This document shows, in pieces, positions 26,696-35,895 of a stretch of DNA of 64,000 nucleotides; within the stretch, counting starts at the first letter, position 1, and the number at the start of each line of letters is the position of its first letter. Where the stretch lies: assembly GCF_011193355.1 (NCBI RefSeq), contig NZ_CP049780.1:4723522-4787521 (forward strand), written 5' to 3'. The position numbers and the translations under genes were made by a program. Source of the stretch: Streptomyces sp. JB150. GTDB taxonomy: Bacteria; Actinomycetota; Actinomycetes; Streptomycetales; Streptomycetaceae. Below the pieces are notes generated by a model. The model searched no databases and had not been told where the DNA came from. It was given only the letters and a program-made list of their open reading frames with translations.

Positions 26696-27376
26696 ATGTA
26701 CGAACTCAAAGCCGTCACCAAGCGCTACCGGCGCGGCAGGGAGACCGTCGACGCGCTGGCCGGTGTCGACCTGACCATTCCCGACGGTGACCGGCTGGTC
26801 ATCCAAGGGCCCACCGGCGGCGGCAAGTCGACGCTGCTGCAGATGCTGGGCGGCCTCGACCGGCCCAGCTCCGGGCAGGTCGTCCTCGACGGCACCGACC
26901 TGGCCCGGCTCCCCGAGGCCCGGCTCACCCGGGTGCGCAGCGAGAACATCGGCTTCGTCTTCCAGAGCTTCAACCTCATCCCCACGCTCACCGCGCAGGA
27001 GAACGTCGAGACCGCCCTCGTACCGCTCGGGCTGAAGCCGCGGGAGCGGCGGGAGCGGGCCGCCGAGGCGCTCGCGTCGGTGGGCCTCGGGGAGCGGCTC
27101 GCGCATCTGCCCGGCGAGATGTCCGGCGGTCAGCAGCAGCGGGTGGCCATCGCCCGGGCGCTGGTGAAGCAGCCGAAGGTCCTGCTCGCCGACGAGCCCA
27201 CCGGCAACCTTGACGAGTCGACCCGCGACGAGATCATGGACGTACTCGAACGCATGTGGAAGGAGCTGGGGCTGACGTTCGTCATGGTCACCCACGACTC
27301 CGTGCTCGCGGGGAAGGCGCCGCGGCTGGCGACGATCCGGAAGGGAACGATCACGGTCAAGGAGAACAACTCCTGA
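26696..27376 (+). CDS. ABC transporter ATP-binding protein (MacB/LolD type)
   Basis: A 226-residue ATPase. Walker A is GPTGGGKST (38-46), the Q-loop is in FVFQSFNLIPTLTAQENV, the signature is MSGGQQQRVAIARAL, Walker B is VLLADEPTGNLD, and the switch histidine is in VMVTHDS. FQSFNLIP and the short length place it in the MacB/LolD class that drives FtsX-type permeases. AGGAG lies before the ATG. It is the partner of the permease just upstream. Confidence 0.93.
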   Translation: MYELKAVTKRYRRGRETVDALAGVDLTIPDGDRLVIQGPTGGGKSTLLQMLGGLDRPSSGQVVLDGTDLARLPEARLTRVRSENIGFVFQSFNLIPTLTAQENVETALVPLGLKPRERRERAAEALASVGLGERLAHLPGEMSGGQQQRVAIARALVKQPKVLLADEPTGNLDESTRDEIMDVLERMWKELGLTFVMVTHDSVLAGKAPRLATIRKGTITVKENNS

Positions 27377-27440
27377 GGAACCGTGCCCGACGAGCCCGAT
27401 CCGGCGCGTTTCTATAGCGAACTCGTGACACAAGCCCCTC

Positions 27441-27470
27441 TTGAGCGGGCTGATCGCCCCCCGGCATACT
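27441..27470 (+). promoter_or_regulatory. Promoter of secreted subtilase gene
   Basis: TTGAGC (27441-27446), an 18-base spacer and CATACT (27465-27470) suggest a vegetative promoter about 90 bases before the start. Confidence 0.45.
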
Positions 27471-27564
27471 CCAAGGTCCGGGGGGATGCACGAGCGTGTG
27501 TGCGGGACCACCCCCGGCCGGGTGAACGGGGAATTCGCCCGGTACCTCAACTCCAGGGGGAGTT

Positions 27565-30500
27565 TTGCGCAGACAAGTGAAGAGAGCGGGCGCCGCCGCG
27601 GTCGCGACCGCCGCCGCCGTGGCCCTCGCCGCGGGACTGACCACCCCGGCATCGGCGAAGCCCGCCCAACCCGCTCATGGCAGCGCCAAGCTGACGTCCC
27701 AGCACCACATCACCCTGATCACCGGTGACCGGGTCACCGTGGACGCCAAGGGGCGTGTCGTCGGCATCGAGCCGGCGAAGGGACGCGAAGACATACCCGT
27801 ACAGATACGCAAGGCCGAAGGCCACACGCTCGTCATACCCGCCGACGCGGCCCGCCTGGTCGCCACCGGCAAGCTCGACCAGCGGCTGTTCGACATCACC
27901 GAGCTGAACAAGTCCGCCACCCGCAAGGCCCAGCAGAAGGGCCTGAAGGTCATCGTCGGCTACCAGGGCGCCGCCGGCGCCACGAAGGCCGACGTCCGGG
28001 ACGCGGGCACGCTGCGCCGCACCCTGAAGTCCCTGAACGCGGACGCCGTGCAGACCCCGTACGCGGACACGCACGAGCTGTGGGACGCGGTCACCAACGG
28101 CGACCGCACCGCCGCCGGCATCGCGCACGTCTGGCTCGACGGGGTCCGCAAGGTCACCCTCGACAAGTCCGTCGCGCAGATCGGCGCCCCGAAGGCCTGG
28201 GCGGCCGGCTACGACGGCAAGGGCGTCACGATCGCCGTCCTGGACACCGGTGTCGACGCCGGCCACCCGGACCTGAAGGACCAGGTCGTCGCGTCGAAGA
28301 ACTTCACCAAGGCGCCCGACGCCGGGGACAAGTTCGGCCACGGCACGCACGTCGCGTCCATCGCGGCCGGCACCGGCGCGAAGTCCGGCGGCAAGTACAA
28401 GGGTGTCGCGCCCGGCGCCGACATCCTCAACGGCAAGGTCCTCGACGACAACGGCTCCGGTGACGACTCCGGCATCCTCGCCGGCATGGAGTGGGCGACC
28501 GAGCAGGGCGCCGACGTCATCAACATGAGCCTCGGCGGCCCGGACTCCCCGGAGGTCGACCCGCTGGAGGCGGCGGTCGACAAGCTGTCCGCCGAGAAGG
28601 GCGTGCTGTTCGCGATCGCGGCGGGCAACTCCGGTCCCGAGTCGGTCGGTTCGCCCGGCACCGCGGACGCCGCGCTGACCGTCGGCGCCGTCGACGACAA
28701 GGACGAGCTGGCGGACTTCTCCAGCACCGGCCCGCGGCTCGGCGACGGCGCGATCAAGCCCGACGTCACCGCGCCCGGCGTGGACATCACCGCCGCCTCG
28801 GCCAAGGGCAGCGTCATCGCGCAGGAGGTCGGCGAGAAGCCGGCCGGCTACCTGACCATCTCCGGTACGTCGATGGCCACCCCGCACGTCGCGGGCGCCG
28901 CCGCCATCCTCAAGCAGCAGCACCCGGACTGGACCGGCGCCCAGATCAAGGCCGCGCTGACCGCCTCCACCAAGGGCGGCGCGTACACCCCGTTCGAGCA
29001 GGGCTCGGGCCGGATCCAGGTCGACAAGGCGATCAAGCAGACCGTCGTCGCCGAGCCGGTGTCGGTGAGCTTCGGCGTGCAGCAGTGGCCGCACACCGAC
29101 GACAAGCCGGTCACCAAGCAGCTGACCTACCGCAACCTCGGCACGACGGACGTCACCCTGACCCTGTCGTCCAAGGCCACCAACCCCAAGGGCCAGGCCG
29201 CTCCGGCGGGCTTCTTCACCCTGGGTGCGACCAAGGTCACCGTCCCGGCGGGCGGCAAGGCCTCGGTCGACTTCACCGTCAACACCAAGCTGGGCGGCAC
29301 CGTCGACGGCGCCTACTCGGCGTACGTGACGGCGACGGGCGGCGGCCAGACCGTGCGCACGGCGGCCGCGGTGCAGCGCGAGGTGGAGTCGTACGACCTC
29401 ACCGTCCAGCACATCGACCGTGACGGCAACGCGGCGAAGAACTACGGCACCAGCCTCTCCGGCCTCACCGGCCTGGGCAGGGACAAGTGGTTCAACCTCT
29501 ACGACGCCTCCGGCACCGTCAAGATCCGCGTCCCCAAGGGCAGCTACGTGCTCGACTCCGGTCTCTTCCAGGACCCGGAGGACTTCACCAAGGGCGCCGA
29601 CTGGCTGGCCCAGCCGAAGCTGAACATCACCAAGAGCACCACGGTGACGGTCGACGCGCGCAAGGCCAAGCCGGTGGACATCACCGTGCCGGCCGCCGGC
29701 GCGAAGTCGGAGTTCGCCTCCCCCGACTACACGATCGACACCAGTGCGGGTTCGTACACCTTCGGTTGGTGGATGGACTCGTACGCCAACTTCCGCAGCG
29801 CCCACCTGGGCCCGCAGATCACCGACGGCTCGCTGAGCCAGCAGTGGGCCGGACACTGGACCAAGGGCGCGAGCGAGCAGTACGACACCGTGACCGGCGG
29901 CAAGGTCAAGCAGCTCGCCACCGGCTACACCAAGCACTACAAGGCCGCGGACCTGGCGCACGTCAAGGTCGCCATGGGTTCGGCGACCCCCGGCAAGAAG
30001 GGCGCGGTCTCCGCTGTCGGCTGGCTGCCGGGCAGCTCCGTCGCCTCCTCCATCGCCGTCCCGCAGAAGCTCCCGGGCACCCGCACGCTCCACCTGTCCG
30101 CGCAGGGCGGCGTGAAGTGGGACCTGGAGTTCGAGCAGCAGGGCGGGGTCGACGCCGACGGCTGGCCGATCTCGGAGGCGTACTACACGCTCGGCCAGAA
30201 CGTCTCCTTCAAGGCCGGCAAGGACTACGCGAAGACGGTCAACAAGGCCGTGTTCGGCCCGACTCTGAACAGCGAGTTCGGGCTCTACCGGGACGGCAAC
30301 GAGATCTACGGCTACCTGCCGCTGTTCGCCGACTCCAAGAAGAACCCGGGCTCGTCCCTGTTCACCTCGGTGAACACGACCCTGTACCGCAACGGCACCA
30401 AGGTCGGCACGCACGACGACCCGCTGTTCGGTGAGAAGTCCTTCAAGGTCCCGTCCGGCGACGCCGCGTACAAGCTGACCACCTCGGTCAAGCGGACCAC

Positions 30501-30879
30501 CAAGATCGCCGCCGCCTCCACCCGCATCGACGCGAGCTGGACCTTCCGGTCCAAGAAGCCCGCCGACCTGGCCAAGCTCCCGGCCTCCACCGCCCGCTTC
30601 AACGCGAGCGTGGGCGCGGACGGCAAGGTCACCGCCGGCCAGAAGGTCACCTTCCCGGTCACCGTGGAGGGCTCCGCCAAGGGCTCCAACCTCAAGTCGC
30701 TCCACGTCTACGCCTCGTACGACTACGGCAAGACCTGGAAGAAGCTCACGGTGAAGAACGGCAAGATCACCGTGAAGAACCCGGCGAAGGGGAAGGCCGT
30801 CTCCTTCCACGCCAAGATCACGGACAAGAAGGGCAACAAGTCCACGATCTCGATCTACAACGCCTACTACGGCAAGTGA
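27565..30879 (+). CDS. Large secreted subtilisin-like serine protease (S8)
   Basis: An 1104-residue exported protease. A signal peptide ends at PASA (about residue 31) and a propeptide runs to about 200. The catalytic domain has Asp227 (VLDTGVD), His259 (FGHGTHVAS), Asn355 (AAGNSG) and Ser436 (SGTSMATPHVAG). The remaining 600 residues hold beta-rich repeats (from about 490), probably for binding substrate or wall. There is no sortase signal. The TTG at 27565 is very close to its GGGGGAG site; a GTG at 27577 would also leave a full signal peptide. Confidence 0.93.
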   Translation: MRRQVKRAGAAAVATAAAVALAAGLTTPASAKPAQPAHGSAKLTSQHHITLITGDRVTVDAKGRVVGIEPAKGREDIPVQIRKAEGHTLVIPADAARLVATGKLDQRLFDITELNKSATRKAQQKGLKVIVGYQGAAGATKADVRDAGTLRRTLKSLNADAVQTPYADTHELWDAVTNGDRTAAGIAHVWLDGVRKVTLDKSVAQIGAPKAWAAGYDGKGVTIAVLDTGVDAGHPDLKDQVVASKNFTKAPDAGDKFGHGTHVASIAAGTGAKSGGKYKGVAPGADILNGKVLDDNGSGDDSGILAGMEWATEQGADVINMSLGGPDSPEVDPLEAAVDKLSAEKGVLFAIAAGNSGPESVGSPGTADAALTVGAVDDKDELADFSSTGPRLGDGAIKPDVTAPGVDITAASAKGSVIAQEVGEKPAGYLTISGTSMATPHVAGAAAILKQQHPDWTGAQIKAALTASTKGGAYTPFEQGSGRIQVDKAIKQTVVAEPVSVSFGVQQWPHTDDKPVTKQLTYRNLGTTDVTLTLSSKATNPKGQAAPAGFFTLGATKVTVPAGGKASVDFTVNTKLGGTVDGAYSAYVTATGGGQTVRTAAAVQREVESYDLTVQHIDRDGNAAKNYGTSLSGLTGLGRDKWFNLYDASGTVKIRVPKGSYVLDSGLFQDPEDFTKGADWLAQPKLNITKSTTVTVDARKAKPVDITVPAAGAKSEFASPDYTIDTSAGSYTFGWWMDSYANFRSAHLGPQITDGSLSQQWAGHWTKGASEQYDTVTGGKVKQLATGYTKHYKAADLAHVKVAMGSATPGKKGAVSAVGWLPGSSVASSIAVPQKLPGTRTLHLSAQGGVKWDLEFEQQGGVDADGWPISEAYYTLGQNVSFKAGKDYAKTVNKAVFGPTLNSEFGLYRDGNEIYGYLPLFADSKKNPGSSLFTSVNTTLYRNGTKVGTHDDPLFGEKSFKVPSGDAAYKLTTSVKRTTKIAAASTRIDASWTFRSKKPADLAKLPASTARFNASVGADGKVTAGQKVTFPVTVEGSAKGSNLKSLHVYASYDYGKTWKKLTVKNGKITVKNPAKGKAVSFHAKITDKKGNKSTISIYNAYYGK

Positions 30880-30916
30880 TCGCACGGCAGTGAACCGCTG
30901 AAGGCCGCACTGAAGG

Positions 30917-30950
30917 CCCCGGCGCCGTCGCCAGACCGGCGGCGCCGGGG
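30917..30950. terminator. Terminator between subtilase and XRE genes
   Basis: A 14-bp stem with one wobble pair, CCCCGGCGCCGTCG with CGGCGGCGCCGGGG, loop of six, at the meeting point of two converging genes. Confidence 0.8.
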
Positions 30951-31028
30951 TCTTCGTCATGTGCACACACCGGAGGCGGGACGGCCGCGCCGCGCCGGGG
31001 TGGACCGACCGGTCGCGCCGGGCCGGGG

Positions 31029-31952
31029 TCAGACCCGCCGCGTCGCGCCGGAGGCCGTCGCGTCGGCGCCCCAGCTCGCCAGCAGGCGCAGGGCGTCCGC
31101 CGACGCGGAGCCCGGCTCGGCGTGATACGTGATCAGGGACTGCTCCGAGTCGTCACCCAGGCGGAACGTCTCGAACGACAGCGTCAGCTCGCCGACCAGC
31201 GGATGCCGCAGCAGCTTCACGCCGTACGTCTTCTCCTTGACGTCGTGCCGGGCCCACAGCCGCCGGAAGTCCTCGCTCTTCACGGACAGCTCCCCGACCA
31301 GCGCCGACAGCCGCGGATCGTCGGGGTGGCAGCCGGCGTCCAGCCGCAGATGGCCGACCACGTCCGAGGCCTTCTGCTCCCAGTCCGCGAACAGATCGCG
31401 GTACTCGGGCCGGAGGAACACCAGCCGCGCCCAGTTGCGCTCCCGCTCCGGCAGCTCGCCCCAGTCACCGAAGACCGCCGCCGCCATCCGGTTCCACGCC
31501 AGCACGTCCGAGCGCCGGCCCACCACGTACGCCGGGACGCCCTCCATCGAGTCCAGCAGCTGCCCCAGCGCCGCGCGCACCTGCTGGGGGCGCGCCGCCG
31601 GCCGCTTCTTGTGCTGCTTGGGCTTCGCCAGATGGATCAGATGGGAGTGCTCGGCGTGGTTCAGCCGCAGCGCGCGGGCGATCGAGTCCAGGACCTCCGC
31701 CGAGACATTGCGCCCGTTGCCCTGCTCCAGCCTGGTGTAGTACGCCACCGACACCCCGGCGAGCTGCGCCAGCTCCTCGCGCCGCAGCCCCGGGACCCTG
31801 CGGTGCCGTCCGTAGTCGGGCAGCCCCACGTCCTGCGGCTTCAGCCGGGCCCGCCGGGTGCGGAGGAACTCGCTCAGCTCCGCCCGCCGGTCCAGACCGG
31901 CGCCGGGCGTGTCGACGGGTCCGGATACGGCGGCTTCGAGCTGTTCGTCCAT
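31029..31952 (-). CDS. XRE-family regulator with MmyB-like ligand domain
   Basis: A 307-residue transcription factor. The helix-turn-helix is at about 50-80 (RREELAQLAGVSVAYYTRLEQG), and the C-terminal half has the MmyB-type ligand-binding pattern: VVGRRSDVLAWNRMAAAVFGDW, WARLVFLRPEYRDLF and HPLVGELTLSFETFRL. Many relatives sit divergent from a dehydrogenase they control, as here with the alcohol dehydrogenase at 32155. ATG at 31952 was chosen from the domain boundary; longer readings add unlike sequence. The inducer is unknown. Confidence 0.9.
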   Translation of the reverse strand: MDEQLEAAVSGPVDTPGAGLDRRAELSEFLRTRRARLKPQDVGLPDYGRHRRVPGLRREELAQLAGVSVAYYTRLEQGNGRNVSAEVLDSIARALRLNHAEHSHLIHLAKPKQHKKRPAARPQQVRAALGQLLDSMEGVPAYVVGRRSDVLAWNRMAAAVFGDWGELPERERNWARLVFLRPEYRDLFADWEQKASDVVGHLRLDAGCHPDDPRLSALVGELSVKSEDFRRLWARHDVKEKTYGVKLLRHPLVGELTLSFETFRLGDDSEQSLITYHAEPGSASADALRLLASWGADATASGATRRV

Positions 31953-32154
31953 ACGTCCAGTATTCACGGTCGTACGCACACGATCCTGACCCTGCCAGTG
32001 GTACGCACGGCGAACGTACGCAACAGCGTGGTCTGGGTACTCCCCGCGCGGTCCGCGAGGCTGGTGGCCGTGCCCGGAAGAGCCGGACGGCGATCCAGCG
32101 GTCCGGCGAGAAGGCAGCCGGGCACGAGCCACCCCACGAGGAGAGAACCCCGGC

Positions 32155-33198
32155 ATGACCACTGTCGCCGCATACGCCGCCCCCTCCGCCAAGGCTCCGC
32201 TGGAGCGCACCACCATCGAGCGGCGGGAGGTCGGCGAGTTCGACGTCCTGATCGACATCAAGTTCGCCGGCATCTGTCACTCCGACATCCACCAGGCCCG
32301 CGAGGGCTGGGGCGAGGCCATCTTCCCGATGGTCCCCGGCCACGAGATCGCGGGTGTCGTCGCCGCGGTCGGCTCCGGCGTCACCAGGTTCGCCGTCGGC
32401 GACCGGGTGGGCGTCGGCTGCATGGTCGACTCCTGCCGCGAGTGCGAGAACTGCAAGGCCGGCCTGGAGCAGTACTGCACCGGCGGCGGCATGATCGGCA
32501 CGTACAACGCCGTCGGCAAGGACGGCCGGCCCACCTACGGTGGTTACTCGCAGAAGATCGTCGTCGACGAGAACTACGTCGTGCGCATCCCCGACGGGCT
32601 CGCGCTGGACGAGGCCGCGCCCCTGCTGTGCGCCGGCATCACCCTGTACTCCCCGCTGAAGCGGTTCGGCGCCGGCCCCGGCAAGAAGGTCGCCATCGTC
32701 GGCCTCGGCGGCCTCGGCCACATGGGCGTCAAGATCGCCCACGCGCTCGGCGCGGAGGTGACCGTCCTGTCCCAGTCCCTGCGCAAGAAGGACGACGGGC
32801 TCAAGCTGGGCGCCGACCACTACCACGCCACCAGCGACCCGAAGACCTTCGAGGAGCTGGCCGGCACCTTCGACCTGATCGTCTCGACGGTCTCGGCCCC
32901 CCTCGACCTCGGCGCCTACCTCTCCCTGCTGAAGACCCAGGGCACCCTCGCCAACGTGGGCGCCCCGGAGGAGCCGGTCTCGCTCAACCTGTTCTCCGTC
33001 ATCAACGGCGGCAAGTCCCTGGCCGGCTCCATGATCGGCGGCATCGCCGAGACCCAGGAGATGCTGGACTTCTGCGCGGAGCACGGCATCGGCGCGGAGA
33101 TCGAACTGATCCGCGCGGACCAGATCAACGAGGCGTACGAGCGGGTGCTGGCGAGCGACGTGCGGTACCGGTTCGTGATCGACACCTCGACCATCTGA
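32155..33198 (+). CDS. Zinc-dependent NAD(P) alcohol dehydrogenase
   Basis: A 347-residue medium-chain dehydrogenase of the cinnamyl-alcohol/AdhC group, interconverting alcohols and aldehydes. Catalytic zinc ligands are Cys41 and His63-Glu64 ([14 protein letters not shown]). Structural zinc cysteines are 94, 97, 100 and 108. The coenzyme fold is [25 protein letters not shown] after it suits NADP(H). GAGGAGAG precedes the ATG. It is divergent from the XRE gene with about 200 bases between. Confidence 0.93.
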   Translation: MTTVAAYAAPSAKAPLERTTIERREVGEFDVLIDIKFAGICHSDIHQAREGWGEAIFPMVPGHEIAGVVAAVGSGVTRFAVGDRVGVGCMVDSCRECENCKAGLEQYCTGGGMIGTYNAVGKDGRPTYGGYSQKIVVDENYVVRIPDGLALDEAAPLLCAGITLYSPLKRFGAGPGKKVAIVGLGGLGHMGVKIAHALGAEVTVLSQSLRKKDDGLKLGADHYHATSDPKTFEELAGTFDLIVSTVSAPLDLGAYLSLLKTQGTLANVGAPEEPVSLNLFSVINGGKSLAGSMIGGIAETQEMLDFCAEHGIGAEIELIRADQINEAYERVLASDVRYRFVIDTSTI

Positions 33199-33215
33199 CC
33201 GTCCGCCGCCGCCCT

Positions 33216-33255
33216 GCGGAAAGGCCGCCGACCTCACGGGCCGGCGGCCTTCCGC
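33216..33255 (+). terminator. Terminator of the alcohol dehydrogenase gene
   Basis: GCGGAAAGGCCGCCG pairs with CGGCGGCCTTCCGC apart from one bulged A, with a loop of about 11 bases, starting 18 bases after the stop. Confidence 0.75.
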
Positions 33256-33324
33256 ATGACGGCGGCCTCGGACGTCGTGAGCATCACGTCCGCACCGCCG
33301 TAGTAGGGATGGTGGAAGCGCCGC

Positions 33325-33480
33325 AGCTCCGTGTCGGCACTCCAGATGCCGGACGCGACCCTGATCCTGCACCTCACCCGCATCGCGCACGGCACCGACG
33401 ACCGCCCGCTGCTCCTCGAAGAGCTCCGTACCGGAGCCGACCGGGCCGGACTCTCCTACCGATCACCGCCGCAACGCGCC
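33325..33480 (+). pseudogene. Possible remnant of a GntR/UTRA regulator
   Basis: The plus frame reads SSVSALQMPDATLILHLTRI and ends near RTGADRAGLSYR. This looks like the end of a UTRA ligand-binding domain (a Leu-Arg-x-x-Arg strand followed by a GRPVEV-type turn and a final ADRxxLSY). No DNA-binding part is found upstream. On the minus strand 33234-33345 also reads like a protein end (RRFHHPYYGGADVMLTTSEA). Both may be debris at the edge of the accessory segment. Confidence 0.3.
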
Positions 33481-33496
33481 GGCGCCAGGCGGGAGA

Positions 33497-34060
33497 TTAT
33501 CCGATCGGGCAGTCTCCGGACCCGTCGTCGAGGTCGAGGCGGCACCACACGGTCTTGCCACCCCCGGGTTCCGGCGTCCACCACACCGCTGCCGCCAGTC
33601 GCTGAGTGATCATCAGCCCACGCCCGCTATCGGACAGCACGGCTTCCGACAGGTCACCCACCAACTCCGGTGAGAGGCCGTCGCCCATGGGGAGAAGCGG
33701 GGGCGTCGAGTCTTCATCCGTAACGCCGATGAACAGCCACTCCGGATACATCTTCAAAGTCACGTCGATGCGCCGAGAGCCTCCGGGGCGGCCACGATCC
33801 GGCACCGCATGGTGCACCACGTTCCCGACCAGTTCCGACACCGCGAGCATGGCGTCGTACTTGATGTCGTCAACAACCAGGCCGTGGAGGAACACGGAAG
33901 CCGTATCACGCGCGATGCGTGCCGTGTTGGGGAGTTCGGCGAAGAGCGTGAGCCCAACGAAGTGACCGCCGCTGGCGGGATTCGGGGCCGCGAACCAGTG
34001 AGCGTACGCGTCTAACTCACGCACCACTTGGTCATGGCGCCGGAACTTCCTTGGGTTCAT
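33497..34060 (-). CDS. HATPase_c anti-sigma-type ATP-binding protein
   Basis: A 187-residue protein with a GHKL ATPase fold of the RsbW/SpoIIAB type, common in Streptomyces. The N-box is ELVGNVVHHAV, and the G boxes are near VTDEDSTPPLL and DSGRGLMITQRLA; WCRLDL closes the fold. Such proteins bind or phosphorylate anti-sigma antagonists, or act as orphan partners of XRE regulators. It is divergent from the XRE/TPR-like gene and shares the 15-bp repeat region with it. Its composition is less GC-rich than the neighbours, suggesting acquisition. The start at 34060 has only a weak ribosome site. Confidence 0.85.
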   Translation of the reverse strand: MNPRKFRRHDQVVRELDAYAHWFAAPNPASGGHFVGLTLFAELPNTARIARDTASVFLHGLVVDDIKYDAMLAVSELVGNVVHHAVPDRGRPGGSRRIDVTLKMYPEWLFIGVTDEDSTPPLLPMGDGLSPELVGDLSEAVLSDSGRGLMITQRLAAAVWWTPEPGGGKTVWCRLDLDDGSGDCPIG

Positions 34061-34146
34061 GACACAGACCACCGTCTCTGATCGCGTCTGCCGAGGCCTT
34101 CCCGGCAGGGTGGTCCGAGGGTGCACCACACATCCCGGCCGTGACT

Positions 34147-34176
34147 CCCCCCTCTTGGGGACCCCCCTCTTGGGGA
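34147..34176. promoter_or_regulatory. Two 15-bp direct repeats, likely operators
   Basis: ccccccTCTTGGGGA occurs twice without a gap (34147-34161, 34162-34176), and each copy contains CCCC-TCTT-GGGG dyad symmetry. A partial third copy runs into TGGGTACACT, where TACACT (34186-34191) could be a -10 box. A protein on the repeats would cover the -35 zone of the XRE/TPR-like gene. Confidence 0.6.
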
Positions 34177-34266
34177 CCCCCTGGGTACACTCGCGAGACG
34201 GACAGGGCGCGAAGATCGAAAGAGTCGAAAGATCAGACGACAGGTCAATCACGATGGGGAAGTGAG

Positions 34267-35619
34267 ATGACCACAGTTGCACCGACACCGGCAGCTCTCC
34301 CGCCTCACGTTCTGGAACGCGCGGACGTGCGGTCGGCGATCGCTAACCACGACTTCGGAGAAGTCTTCAGACTGGCCAAGATCCACGGAAACGTCAGCTA
34401 TGCCAAAATCGCCGAGGCCGTCGGCTATAAGCGCGAGCACATCGGCAAGATGGCCCGACCAGAGGTCGACGGCAAGGGCGGCCGCCCACGGATCACCCAG
34501 TTCCACAAGATTCTCGAAGTGGTCGACGGCCTGCGAATCCCCGGTCATCTCGCAGGGCTTGCCCCACGCCCATGGGAACTGGAACGACCGGCCAGCACCA
34601 CACAGCCGCAAGACCCGAGCACCCTGATCGCCCAGGGCGGGGCCGGCATATGGGACGTGGCAGAAATGCTGCGCCGCACCGAGATGTCCAGCATTAACAG
34701 CACAGCCCTGGAGTCGATCGAGGAAGGCATCGACCAACTCGCCCGCGCCTACTCGTACGCCAACGCTGACTACCTGCACGAGCGCACCCGCAACGGCCTG
34801 CACTACGTCACCAAGCAGCTCGAAGGCCGGATGACCCTCCGCCAGCACCGGGAGCTACTGGTAGACGCTGGATGGCTGTTCCTGTTGAACGCGTGCGTCC
34901 AGTACGACCGGGGCCAGCGCGAAGCCGCCAACCTCAGCAAGGCCGCCGCACTTCGCATCGGCGAAGAGACCGGCCACGGTGAGATCAAGGCGTGGGCATG
35001 GGAGATCGAGGCATGGTTCGCCCTCACTCAGAGCCGCTGGCAGGACATGCTCAACGCCGTCGAAGCAGGACACATCGCCGACCACACTCACTCCGTCGGC
35101 GTGCAGCTCTACGCGCACAAGGCGCGCGCAGCCGCCCGCATGGGAGACGCCCGCCTAGTCCGTGACTCCCTGGATGCCGGCCGAGCCAGGCTGGACCGAC
35201 TTCCACGGCCTGACCACCCGGAGCACCACTTCATCATCGACCCCGACAAGTGGGACTTCTACGAGATGGACGCCTACCGTCTCCTCGGCGACGACGAGCG
35301 CGCCGCAGCCCACGCTCAGTCAGTGATCCGCATCAGCACCGGCCCCGATGGCACCGAGATCGCACCCATGCGCGCCGCCGAGGCCCGACTGACCCTTGGT
35401 GTCGCAGCGGCCCGCATGGGCGAGATCGAAGAAGCCATCAGCATGGGCAACATGGCCCTGGAGGCGGACCGCAAGTCCCTCCCGTCCCTGCTTTTAGTCG
35501 CTGACGCGCTGGACAAGGAACTCAGGTCCCGCTATCCGCGCGAAGCAGCCACCCAGGACTTCCATGAGCAGGTAATGGCCATCAAGCGAGGCGCCGCTGG
35601 GCCCGAACTTCCGTTCTGA
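34267..35619 (+). CDS. XRE-type regulator with TPR-like C-terminal domain
   Basis: A 450-residue protein. An N-terminal helix-turn-helix is recognisable at about 30-65 (FRLAKIHGNVSYAKIAEAVGYKREHIGKM). From about 150 on it is all-helical with repeat-like pairs (EREAANLSKAAALRIGEET-type, GDARLVRDSLDAGRARL, GDDERAAAHAQSVIRIS), typical of TPR-fold regulators that sense peptides or protein partners. Codon 410 is TTA (35494-35496), so expression should depend on the bldA tRNA. Ribosome site GGGGAAG lies before the ATG. The divergent ATPase at 33497 is its probable partner. Confidence 0.85.
   Translation: MTTVAPTPAALPPHVLERADVRSAIANHDFGEVFRLAKIHGNVSYAKIAEAVGYKREHIGKMARPEVDGKGGRPRITQFHKILEVVDGLRIPGHLAGLAPRPWELERPASTTQPQDPSTLIAQGGAGIWDVAEMLRRTEMSSINSTALESIEEGIDQLARAYSYANADYLHERTRNGLHYVTKQLEGRMTLRQHRELLVDAGWLFLLNACVQYDRGQREAANLSKAAALRIGEETGHGEIKAWAWEIEAWFALTQSRWQDMLNAVEAGHIADHTHSVGVQLYAHKARAAARMGDARLVRDSLDAGRARLDRLPRPDHPEHHFIIDPDKWDFYEMDAYRLLGDDERAAAHAQSVIRISTGPDGTEIAPMRAAEARLTLGVAAARMGEIEEAISMGNMALEADRKSLPSLLLVADALDKELRSRYPREAATQDFHEQVMAIKRGAAGPELPF
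35494..35496 (+). promoter_or_regulatory. TTA leucine codon (bldA-dependent)
   Basis: In frame as codon 410 of the XRE/TPR-like gene. TTA is rare in streptomycetes and read by the developmentally regulated bldA tRNA. Confidence 0.85.
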
Positions 35620-35895
35620 GGCCGCTTACCTCGTATGCGATTCCCCAATCCCGCTGAGGGCGGGGCTAGGCAGTCAGCCACTGAGACACGGTCACCTTGG
35701 TTAACAGCGCTGGGCAGCCAATACTCCACTCCTGCCCTGTCCATCGGGGCGCTCAGCGGCGTCGAAGTCAAGGGAAACAGCGTGTGCCCGCCCGCCAAAG
35801 GTCCACCTGCGCGCTTCTGTCATCCAGCTCACGGCCTAACTCGTGTCCACGCGGTGCAAAGTCTGCTGATCTCGGTGAAATGCCAGGCGCCAGGT
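35620..35895. other. Gap in the accessory segment, no gene seen
   Basis: Less GC-rich than average. Open frames exist on the plus strand but have no ribosome site, domain or consistent codon bias. I also see no tRNA or attachment-site-like repeat. Confidence 0.4.

Noticed and set aside
27547..30966. Open frame of over 1100 codons antisense to the subtilase gene
   Set aside because: The subtilase has all catalytic motifs and a signal peptide. The antisense frame is an Arg/Gly/Val-rich mirror of high third-position GC, without domains.
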